22,781 bases of DNA from Methanomassiliicoccus sp. UBA345 (GTDB lineage Archaea; Thermoplasmatota; Thermoplasmata; Methanomassiliicoccales; Methanomassiliicoccaceae), in the NCBI GenBank assembly GCA_002504525.1, contig DATD01000012.1:1-22781 (forward strand). Reading direction: 5' to 3'. Made by a program: the position numbers and the translations under genes. Shown here piece by piece: positions 1 to 6,323 of this stretch. Under the pieces are notes generated by a model. It had not been told where the DNA came from and made no database searches. It worked only from the letters and a program-made list of their open reading frames with translations. The stretch's first letter is position 1; each line of letters opens with the position of its first letter.

Positions 1-123
1 TCTGCGGTGAAGAGAACGCTCGATGGCGGCATGAGGTCGCGTCGACGCGACCTAATGTTCTCGGAGGTCGAGAACAAGTTCTGGACGTGGAACGCGATGC
101 GGCGAGCGGATTTGTGCAACTAA
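1..123 (+). CDS. C-terminal end of a GC-rich gene, possibly a DDE transposase (partial)
   Basis: Reading frame 1 is open from the window edge for 40 codons and stops at TAA 121-123. The translated tail contains AVKRTLDGGMRSRRRD and then ENKFWTWNAMRRADLCN. A Lys-Arg pair, a basic stretch and a closing amphipathic helix with Trp/Tyr-Asn resemble the C-termini of IS4/IS5-type DDE transposases (pattern VKRxxG...R...M..E...K...N). That resemblance is from memory of the family and covers no catalytic residue. Base composition is GC-rich like the host backbone, and the sequence turns AT-rich directly after the stop. It could also be the tail of an unrelated host gene. The open frame itself is clear; the family call is weak. 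Confidence 0.4.
   Translation, partial: SAVKRTLDGGMRSRRRDLMFSEVENKFWTWNAMRRADLCN
34..53. repeat. Perfect 20-bp palindrome
   Basis: AGGTCGCGTC is followed directly by its own reverse complement GACGCGACCT, with no spacer. It lies inside the coding frame of the partial gene, so it encodes Arg-Ser-Arg-Arg-Arg-Asp. A second, weaker inverted repeat (GTTCTC ... GAGAAC, 57-75) follows immediately. Confidence 0.8.
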
Positions 124-161
124 GTTGGATAAGAGAAAAATATAATACTCGAAGAGGTGGG

Positions 162-485
162 TTAATTGCATTTCTGCCCGGTATGAACCAGGGACCCCTG
201 GCGATGCGAAGCGGGCCTTAATCTCGTCAACTGCCCCTTTGTACCAACTTGAATTTGGTCATATACCTCATTAGTCCGATTGATATGAAATCCAATGGAA
301 AATAAGTACCTGTACAATGGGAGATCCATTTTGCCAGCTTTGGCCCCATTCCTTACTTTTCTATCAGCGGCCTTTTGCTTCATCAAATTGCTAGATGGGG
401 CGAACTCCATGAATAAGTCGAAAGGCGATAGGCTAGAATCTTGTTGGATGTTCTGATTGCTATCGATTTTCCCACCGCCACTCAA
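162..485 (-). CDS. Hypothetical protein, doubtful gene
   Basis: An open frame of 107 codons with a TTG start at 485 and TAA at 162-164. A GGAG lies about 10 nt upstream of the TTG, which is acceptable but not strong. The product is basic, has no predicted membrane segment and no motif that I recognise. It lies in the AT-rich stretch just inside the compositional boundary and faces the nuclease-like gene divergently. The C-terminal third is coded by a more GC-rich patch (about 165-240), which suggests the frame may be a chance fusion over sequence of two origins. I keep it because it is the only sizeable frame here, but it may not be expressed. Confidence 0.25.
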   Translation of the reverse strand: MSGGGKIDSNQNIQQDSSLSPFDLFMEFAPSSNLMKQKAADRKVRNGAKAGKMDLPLYRYLFSIGFHINRTNEVYDQIQVGTKGQLTRLRPASHRQGSLVHTGQKCN

Positions 486-726
486 ATCACCGTATCTCCA
501 TATTAGTTCAACTGTTTACTGATGCATCAATGACAAGCTAGCGTTGAGAATGAAGGGGATTGATTGACTGTTCAATGGTGTGTTTTATCGTATCAAGGGA
601 TCAAAGTCGACACTGAGATTTTCAATAAACAAACTACAGGCCATCTCTTTCCTTTCTATCGTTTTTATCGTAAATTCCGAGTTTTTAATAATACCAAATC
701 ATGGAATTTGACATTATGTGGATAGT

Positions 727-740
727 TCGATATACTATAC
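727..740 (+). promoter_or_regulatory. TATA box of the nuclease-like gene
   Basis: TCGATATACTATAC sits about 25-30 nt upstream of the ATG at 761, the spacing expected for a leaderless archaeal transcript. A second A/T element (GTTTTTAATAAT, about 679-690) lies farther upstream. Confidence 0.45.
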
Positions 741-760
741 ATTAATATTTGGAATGTAAA

Positions 761-2407
761 ATGGCAATTCAAACCAAACAAAACAATTCAGAATATGAAG
801 GGGCTCAATCAATCTGTAGTGAGCATTCGATACCAGATATCCTCCTGAAGATTGGTGCATTATATGCGTTTAATAAGACTCCATCCACTGTCATTAGCGA
901 ACCGCATGCGATACGTTTTGTTCTAGCGAATGGCGACCCAGCTTGTGAGAGGAAAATTCCTATTCTCAAAGCAAGGGAATTAGTGGAAAAAATCAACAGG
1001 GCTAACGAAATAATCGTTCCTGGTCGGAATGGGATTAGGAATAGTGAGGTATTTCCAGACATTATCAATGGAAAATATCCCCCCGATCTAAAAATCAATG
1101 AGGATCTTATTGTTGGTGCCTCGTCAACTATAACAAATCCAGGCAGTCCAGGGGCGATGATATGCTATGGTTTGAATCGCTACCTTCCCCTAAATGATAT
1201 CTTAATCAGGGAATTAAGAATCGATGTCGTTTCCGCATATCGGACCGCATCTCTCTTTCACAAGAGGGGAGTAGACTTCTTAGATAGAATAGAGGGATCA
1301 ACTCAAGAACGATTCTTCGAATGTATCCAAAACCGTCCCATTTCAAAAATGGTAGCTCCCCCAAAGGATTTTCTTAATTGCTGGGAAAAAATATATCGGT
1401 TCAACAAAGATGAGATAGGAAGTACGTTATATGGTCGGCCTGTCGATTGGAATCTAATAGACTTTCTTGCTACCGACGTTGTTGGTCTTGCGAAGGATCG
1501 TGATTTCTTAAACCGGTGGGGAATTTTGTCTCTACCATCCGGTGACTATCAATTACTCATGCCCACCAGCATAATTGAAACCATTACTTCAGCCATTCAT
1601 CTGGAGCTCATCAGGAAGATGTCACAATCAGACCCAGCAGCATACGGGGACTATTCGAGGCGAGTCGGAACAATATTTGAGGACATAGTAAGGAACGAAG
1701 TAGAGACTCACTGGAAAGGGATGAAAATCCGTGGTCCAATCAAGATTTTTGATAAGGATGGGAAGACTATCGGAGATATAGACATACTTCTTGAAAATGA
1801 CCAGGGAAAAAAAATCCTCATTGAGTGTAAAGGTGGGATGCTAAGACCGAAGGGACGATGGGGGAATACCTCATATATTGGCCATGACCTAGAAAGGAAC
1901 GTACATCATTCGTCGGACCAGTTAGTGAGGATACTTGATTCCTACGAAGGTCTTAAAGAGTCTTTGATCGCCACGTTTGTTATCATGGATGCATACATCC
2001 CGCTCGTTACTACATTTGTTGAAAGGGATCCAGATTTGAGAAAAAAGTTACAAACAATTCCGAATCCTATCTTTTTTTCTTATTATGACTTCACCTACAT
2101 GATGGGTAAAATTGATGAAATATCGATATTTGACTTCTTGACGTGGCGACGGAGACTAATGGACAATGTCTATTGCATATTTGGGAATGAAATGGACACT
2201 ATACGTAGTTATGTTCAATCAAAGACAGTTGAGGATGACATTATCCAAAAGATGGCAGAAAAGAAGGTCATATTCATGATGAATGGGCGTGATGCTGACT
2301 ATGCATTAAAGCGTCACATCGAAGCCATGAAGCGACTTGGATTATCAGACTTTTATGAGGATTTGTTTAACTCAACTGGCCCTCTTCAAAGTATGTATTG
2401 GGGTTGA
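761..2407 (+). CDS. Large protein with a PD-(D/E)XK nuclease-like core
   Basis: The product is 548 aa from the ATG at 761. An in-frame TTG at 749 would add four residues, but the ATG fits the TATA spacing better. Numbered from the TTG, residues about 306-365 form a PD-(D/E)XK-type core: a helix with F310-E311, then a strand with G342-D343-I-D345, then ILIECKG with E359 and K361. The D...ExK spacing of 14 and the beta-hairpin between are typical of this nuclease fold. A helix with SSDQLVR follows, which could supply the Gln of motif IV. The N-terminal 300 residues and the C-terminal 150 match no domain I know. No methyltransferase, helicase or partner gene is adjacent, so it is not an obvious restriction system. 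The gene is AT-rich with archaeal promoter features and is probably horizontally acquired. Role in defence or mobile-element biology is an inference; nuclease activity is probable from the motif set only. Confidence 0.8.
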   Translation: MAIQTKQNNSEYEGAQSICSEHSIPDILLKIGALYAFNKTPSTVISEPHAIRFVLANGDPACERKIPILKARELVEKINRANEIIVPGRNGIRNSEVFPDIINGKYPPDLKINEDLIVGASSTITNPGSPGAMICYGLNRYLPLNDILIRELRIDVVSAYRTASLFHKRGVDFLDRIEGSTQERFFECIQNRPISKMVAPPKDFLNCWEKIYRFNKDEIGSTLYGRPVDWNLIDFLATDVVGLAKDRDFLNRWGILSLPSGDYQLLMPTSIIETITSAIHLELIRKMSQSDPAAYGDYSRRVGTIFEDIVRNEVETHWKGMKIRGPIKIFDKDGKTIGDIDILLENDQGKKILIECKGGMLRPKGRWGNTSYIGHDLERNVHHSSDQLVRILDSYEGLKESLIATFVIMDAYIPLVTTFVERDPDLRKKLQTIPNPIFFSYYDFTYMMGKIDEISIFDFLTWRRRLMDNVYCIFGNEMDTIRSYVQSKTVEDDIIQKMAEKKVIFMMNGRDADYALKRHIEAMKRLGLSDFYEDLFNSTGPLQSMYWG

Positions 2408-2567
2408 TAGTAGGCAACAGAATGCGCCACTCGGAAATCTTTGGATCTCGATAATCGACTCGTAATCGGAGTGGTTGGCTGTCCTAATCCGTGAGTTACG
2501 GTTTGAAATCCTAGCTTTCTTGCTTACCTCCATCGAAGTAATCGATTCTATTTGGCTTCATCACAAC

Positions 2568-2812
2568 ATACTAATAAAAATAGGAAAGGAGAAGTGAATT
2601 ACAAACCAGCGAGAAGAAGGAGTCTCATTACTCCCTCAAAGGACCGATAATCTTGGTTTGCCAAATCGTCTGAGCTCTGATATCATAATGTCCGGCATCG
2701 GTAGGATACCGGACTTGACGATTGCATTATGCTCTTTTAAACGATAACAGAAATATAGGCATGGTGGGGATTATGGCCTACCTAAGTCATCTGAGAATGA
2801 TGCCTTTTTCTT
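2568..2812 (+). ncRNA. Candidate structured RNA in the 2408-2988 intergenic stretch
   Basis: No credible gene occupies 2408-2988. Within it, a TATA-like run (CTAATAAAAATAG, about 2570-2582) is followed by three inverted repeats. The first is GGAGT/ACTCC (2619-2634). The second is a long hairpin: CATAAT (2684-2689) plus GTCCGG pairing with CCGGAC and then ATTATG (2726-2731), with an inner ATC/GAT pair and an 11-nt bulge. The third is AGGCAT (2757-2762) pairing with ATGCCT (2800-2805), with an inner GGTGGG/CCTACC helix, ending in a T run (2805-2809). TATA, structure, T run in this order is what a small archaeal RNA gene looks like. The family is not recognised and expression is unproven. The helices could instead form the 3' end of the upstream gene's mRNA. 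Confidence 0.35.
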
Positions 2813-2988
2813 GTACACAATGAGAATAACTAGCTATTACATGAGGGATGTACTTGATTGAGTCGAAAAGCGTGCAACATGCATACCCCTTACGTCGTTG
2901 AGTATAATTTCGTCAAGCATCTTGTCCTATCCATCTGTAAAAAAAGTAAAAACTGGTATATAGTTACCAGCTTAGTATCCCCTAATAC

Positions 2989-3501
2989 TTACTGTTGGGC
3001 ATTTCTTTTACTCAACGCTGTCTCCCTGAAAGATACAATTGAGACGAATATGGTCAACAAGCCGAGACCAATCAAACCAAGGGGAACGAGGCGGAGAACG
3101 CTATCTGATTGGATGGGGATTAGTAAGAGTGTTAGTGCTCCAGCAATAATCATTACCACGCCAATGATTAAGCTCGCTTCCCAATTAGGAACATGCCTAA
3201 TCCCTCTCTTGGTTAGGCCCAATGGCCTATAATATTGCATCACTGCCCCTACAAGCAGGATGAGCAGTCCGAGGAGGAGAGGTAGTGAAATATACGACTC
3301 AATAGCGAGTAGTAATGCAGTTCCAAAGATGAGTTCTAGAGAAAGGAATGCCAGAAAGGAGGGCCTTACTTCCCTTCTATATGTGTTCTTGTCCATCATC
3401 TTTCTCGATTCGCTCCTCATCAAAAAGTAAATGAGGGCGACTAGTGTCGCCAACCCCGTTCCTCCGATTAAGACACCTTGCACTGCGTCAGTCGTCATCA
3501 T
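2989..3501 (-). CDS. Small multi-pass membrane protein of unknown function
   Basis: The product is 170 aa. The start is the first of two tandem ATG codons (3501), with AAGGAG five nt upstream, a good ribosome site. Hydrophobic segments at about residues 8-27, 48-66, 69-89, 109-131 and 138-158 predict five transmembrane helices, linked by short basic loops such as RSESRKMMDKNTYRREVRP (about 29-47). No family is recognised. It lies 86 nt downstream of the Hint-domain gene on the same strand within the AT-rich island. A perfect hairpin between them makes a shared transcript uncertain. Its closeness to a secreted Hint protein suggests, but does not show, a joint cell-envelope role. Confidence 0.7.
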   Translation of the reverse strand: MMTTDAVQGVLIGGTGLATLVALIYFLMRSESRKMMDKNTYRREVRPSFLAFLSLELIFGTALLLAIESYISLPLLLGLLILLVGAVMQYYRPLGLTKRGIRHVPNWEASLIIGVVMIIAGALTLLLIPIQSDSVLRLVPLGLIGLGLLTIFVSIVSFRETALSKRNAQQ

Positions 3502-3526
3502 TCACGCTCCTTAATGAAATGGAAGA

Positions 3527-3551
3527 GATGCTTCATAAAAAGTGAAGCATC
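3527..3551. repeat. Perfect hairpin between the Hint gene and the membrane-protein gene
   Basis: GATGCTTCA and TGAAGCATC are perfect 9-bp arms around a 7-nt loop. Read on the minus strand, the loop is CTTTTTA. The position fits either a termination hairpin 37 nt after the Hint gene or an operator/leader element for the membrane gene, whose TATA-like CTTTAAATG lies at its upstream edge. Confidence 0.65.
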
Positions 3552-3587
3552 ATTTAAAGATTGTTTGCCTCTGGCGTAGTAATTCTT

Positions 3588-4640
3588 TCATGGTGTCTTA
3601 GCGTCCACGAGCACCCCGTTAGCGATATAATTATCAAAAACGTCCGTTTTGATATCGTTCACCTTGTAATTACCTGTCTTATACTCCATGCTCGTTATCT
3701 CGACCCAAGTCTGGCTGAGCGGACAGAACAATTCCCAACCAATCGTTAGGTTCAGGGGATCGACAACCCATCCTGTGTATGTTGCGTTCCTTGCGTATAT
3801 GGGCTGATCCAGGGGCGTAGTCAGTAAGAAGCCATTATTGAAATCAATAATCGTATCCACATGGGTCTCCGTGTTTGATAGCACCCTCTCTGTCACGGTC
3901 TGACCAGTTTCAATATCATATCCGAGGACCTCGTCTCCGACTTTTATCTGGCTAGCCTTTTCTGTCGTTCCGTCAGCCATGCTCACTTGGGACTTACTCC
4001 ATATGCAGCCGCCTCCCCCACCACTTTGAGTGTAAGGGGAGACTCGTCCATGAGTGAAATACGCCCCTTGTTCACCCGCACCATCAGCGATGGCAGACCC
4101 GACCACCCCCATCGTAGTCGCATATCCATACAGACCAACGCGATAGGTGTGGGCGTTTTCCCCCCAAAAAATAAAAGATGCGTAAAAGTCGCTTTGTTCA
4201 TTAAAGGCCCAGAATCCAATGGCTTCCAGCATCCTTATCGTACCGCTGTGTACTTGACCATTGATATCCTCTACTCGGATATCCCATCGAAGGAATGCAT
4301 CAGCACCACCTGCCGCACTTCCAACCCCCCAATAGTGGCCCCAGAGTTCTGCTTTATAATAACCAGTCGCATGGCATTCCACGATATGGAAAACGTAAGC
4401 CCATCCAGTGGAGCCATATCCCACGCTGATGCAATTTGACCATGCCTCAACCCGATTTTCATTGGTATGATGATATCCTCCAGCGAATATCCCCCAACCT
4501 GGGCTAGTGCCACCATCCGAAGAATAAAAGTCGATTGTATGGCTTCTATCTACATAGTCGTATGCAGCAGCAGTGGGTGCAATCACCACTATTAACATCA
4601 AAGCTACCGCTATTGTTGCTGATAATTTTATTCCGTTCAT
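3588..4640 (-). CDS. Secreted protein with C-terminal Hint (hedgehog/intein) domain
   Basis: The product is 350 aa. ATG at 4640 is preceded by GGTGAGG, five nt away. Residues 1-26 form a classic Sec signal peptide (K5, hydrophobic core, APTAAA then Y27). Residues 27-211 are a beta-rich extracellular domain full of Gly, Tyr and Trp that I cannot assign. A Gly linker (about 207-211) leads to C212, which opens a Hint domain: C-x6-VSMADGTTEKASQIKVGDEV matches block A. A block-F/G-like end (KVNDI ... DNYIANGVLVDA) closes the protein. The order secreted domain-Gly-Cys-Hint is that of hedgehog-type autoprocessing proteins. Two catalytic sites differ: the block-B His (TxxH) is replaced in TTPLDQPIY (T275, Q279), and the usual C-terminal His-Asn is D346-A347, so intein splicing cannot occur. 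Cleavage at C212 by hydrolysis or another nucleophile remains possible but unproven. Confidence 0.85.
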   Translation of the reverse strand: MNGIKLSATIAVALMLIVVIAPTAAAYDYVDRSHTIDFYSSDGGTSPGWGIFAGGYHHTNENRVEAWSNCISVGYGSTGWAYVFHIVECHATGYYKAELWGHYWGVGSAAGGADAFLRWDIRVEDINGQVHSGTIRMLEAIGFWAFNEQSDFYASFIFWGENAHTYRVGLYGYATTMGVVGSAIADGAGEQGAYFTHGRVSPYTQSGGGGGCIWSKSQVSMADGTTEKASQIKVGDEVLGYDIETGQTVTERVLSNTETHVDTIIDFNNGFLLTTPLDQPIYARNATYTGWVVDPLNLTIGWELFCPLSQTWVEITSMEYKTGNYKVNDIKTDVFDNYIANGVLVDAKTP

Positions 4641-4649
4641 ATTTCCTCA

Positions 4650-4672
4650 CCGGGTCGGAATTATCGACCCGG
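4650..4672 (-). promoter_or_regulatory. Hairpin at the predicted 5' end of the Hint-gene mRNA
   Basis: CCGGGTCG and CGACCCGG are perfect 8-bp arms around a 7-nt A/T loop. On the minus strand the 3' arm runs into the GGTGAGG ribosome site, sharing its first GG. From the TATA box at 4688-4701 the transcript should start near 4669, so this is a 5'-terminal mRNA hairpin or a DNA operator overlapping the start site. Its GC-rich arms stand out in an AT-rich region. Confidence 0.6.
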
Positions 4673-4687
4673 ACCATAATGATTTTA

Positions 4688-4701
4688 GAATTATAAAAAA
4701 C
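4688..4701 (-). promoter_or_regulatory. TATA box of the Hint gene
   Basis: Minus-strand GTTTTTTATAATTC lies about 50 nt upstream of the ATG at 4640 and predicts a leader of roughly 30 nt. Confidence 0.55.
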
Positions 4702-5349
4702 ATATCTTAAGCTAACTATTGCTAACTGGTTTGTTGATAATGGATAGTGTAATAATTGATTGTCCCGGTGCAATTCTCAACTGATTGAACAAAAAAGGAA
4801 AGTTACCGGCTCGAAATTTCCAACATTCTGGGAAATGTATCAATAGGATAAAAAGGAACAAATAGGTTTTTCAAACTGGCCCTGTGTTTTATAGTATTAA
4901 TTGAGTTTCAATGTTAACCATCTGGCTTGAGAGTAGGGTGGTCCCGGCTGAGCTCACTCATATTTCTATCCGATCATGCTAATGAAGGCGATCAAGCTCG
5001 TTTCGCGTTCCTGACGGTCGTCGAGTGCTAGACCCGGTCGATCGACGTGCGAGTTCAACTCGTTCTGGTCAACCTGGCATGTACTCTCTAAAGGCCTTGC
5101 TGCCAGTCGTCTTTTCCAGCACACCTTTCGAGGCGCGAAGAGCGTGGGCTCATGTGCGAAGCGCTTCGCTGCGACGCGAACGTTCAATCGTTCAGCGTCG
5201 CGCGGATGAGACCGTAATGGTCTTGGTAGAAAAAAGACTAGACATAAAGACTGGCTTAAAGAACTGGCCACTGATAATTGTACAATATGCCCCTGGAATC
5301 ATCAGTTCATATTTCAACCTCCGCCTGACATGGCATAGGCGAATATTGC
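4702..5349. other. Intergenic stretch: island end and GC-rich possible transposase remnant
   Basis: 4702-4965 is AT-rich and I see nothing in it. From about 4966 the composition returns to GC-rich. Around 5058-5240 the plus strand reads GQPGMYSLKALLPVVF and, after a +1 shift near 5105-5120, a stretch like FQHTFRGAKSVGSCAKRFAA. Together they recall the N-terminal part of some archaeal IS transposases, but the frame is broken and the match is from memory. No intact gene is credible here. Confidence 0.3.
5156..5201. repeat. Double palindrome
   Basis: GCGAAGCGCTTCGC (5156-5169) is a perfect 14-bp palindrome. One base later comes a 12-bp hairpin: GCGACGCGAACG (5171-5182), loop TTCAAT, then CGTTC-A-GCGTCGC (5189-5201, one bulged A). 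Such paired hairpins are seen in mobile-element ends and in structured RNAs; nothing here decides which. Confidence 0.7.
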
Positions 5350-5523
5350 ATGGATAGCAACGGACGGTCGATGAGGATCAAAAAGGCGTTCGGCGAACGG
5401 ACCTATCAAAAAGGAACGGCATACTTCGAGGACGGAATGGTGGTAGACCTCGTGGTGGACGGGGACAGGGTCGTAGGGAAGGTGATCGGGGGGGGGCCGA
5501 GAGGCCTTATGATGTTTCGTTGA
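5350..5523 (+). pseudogene. N-terminal part of the split SWIM zinc-finger gene
   Basis: From the ATG at 5350 (or 5371) the frame reads MRIKKAFGERTYQKGTAYF, then VVGKVIGGG, the usual lead-in strands of SWIM proteins. It then leaves the family at a run of nine G and stops at TGA 5521-5523. The missing continuation (YDVSLTWKQRIISSCSCP) is in the next frame. The two pieces overlap by TTGA, so a separate second start at TTG 5520 is formally possible, but the SWIM domain is then cut in two. A tract of ten (or seven) G would give one protein of about 276 aa. Confidence 0.75.
5488..5496 (+). repeat. Run of nine G at the frameshift point
   Basis: The tract follows GTGATC and precedes CCGAGAGG. It is the only long mononucleotide run inside a gene in this window and is exactly where the SWIM frame is lost. 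Confidence 0.85.
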
Positions 5524-6179
5524 CTTGGAAACAGCGCATAATATCCTCCTGTTCCTGCCCCGTGGAAGAGATGTGCAAACATGGTGCAGCGTTGGCACTG
5601 GCCTTCATATCGAGTGATGCAGAGAGAGTGGATCTGGAAAGAGTAAAGAATGATATTGATGGTCTGAACGCAAAACAAGTTAAGGTACTATTGACGGATT
5701 GTATGACCTTGGAGCCGCATCTTACCTTGTTGTTGCCAATGAGCGATGACAGCCATCGAATGGATCAGGTGTTAAAACACTTGGATCGCTCGTTATCGAA
5801 TGAGCGGAAGTTCGGCATTCCTGCCTCGATCTGCAATGAGGTGGATCTGGCGGTCCGGGTCGCTCGTAAGTGGCAAGGGATGAGGGCGGATGAAGATCGA
5901 TCGAGACTAGTGGTGGAGATCCTGGAAAGGCTTTTAAGATACCCGGATGGATGGTTCGATGATTACCATCAAACCCACTACAGAGCGACGCAGATGTTGA
6001 CCGCCTTTCTTCGAGGTTTCTTGGATTCCATTGACGAAGATGAGCTTGGCAGTCTTTTCGAAAAGCTCAGGGACCTCGCCGGACGAGATGAGTATGATAT
6101 CGGCATATACGATATGCTGGAGGCGGTGGCCGAAAGAAAGGGGATAGATCTAGATCCAGATGACTTCTTGACCGGTTGA
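5520..6179 (+). CDS. SWIM zinc-finger protein, C-terminal frame of the split gene
   Basis: The frame is open from upstream of the G tract, and the first usable start is TTG at 5520 (219 aa). It carries the SWIM metal motif C-x-C-x6-C-x-H (SCSCPVEEMCKHGAALALAF, near residues 11-30). SWIM fingers bind DNA or protein partners, and in archaea they are often found in stand-alone proteins. The rest is helical, acidic and repetitive in character (for example about residues 95-160 and 165-215), without a known enzyme motif. The N-terminal strands of the domain are in the preceding frame, so a working protein needs 10 or 7 G in the tract, or ribosomal slippage. The gene is alone, with no ribosome site before the TTG. 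Sequencing error, recent mutation and phase variation are all open. Confidence 0.75.
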   Translation: MTWKQRIISSCSCPVEEMCKHGAALALAFISSDAERVDLERVKNDIDGLNAKQVKVLLTDCMTLEPHLTLLLPMSDDSHRMDQVLKHLDRSLSNERKFGIPASICNEVDLAVRVARKWQGMRADEDRSRLVVEILERLLRYPDGWFDDYHQTHYRATQMLTAFLRGFLDSIDEDELGSLFEKLRDLAGRDEYDIGIYDMLEAVAERKGIDLDPDDFLTG

Positions 6180-6323
6180 CCGGGGAGTGTTTGGGTCGAG
6201 CCCAGTGCTATTGCGCCTTTTTCGGGATAAATAACGGACTTCCGATCGCGGCAATAATCCAAGGGACGGTGCTCAGGGAGATCCAGAGGAGGTGAAGGCC
6301 CCTCTCATCTCTCCCCTGCCAGC

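Noticed and set aside
170..200. A tRNA T-arm-like fragment on the minus strand (CCTGG, TTCATA, CCGGG) near the island edge
   Set aside because: The loop has six bases instead of seven and no acceptor, D or anticodon arm can be drawn around it, so an attachment site in a tRNA gene is not supported.
2858..3232. A 124-codon plus-strand frame opposite the five-helix membrane gene
   Set aside because: It mostly mirrors the membrane gene, has no ribosome site and no recognisable features.
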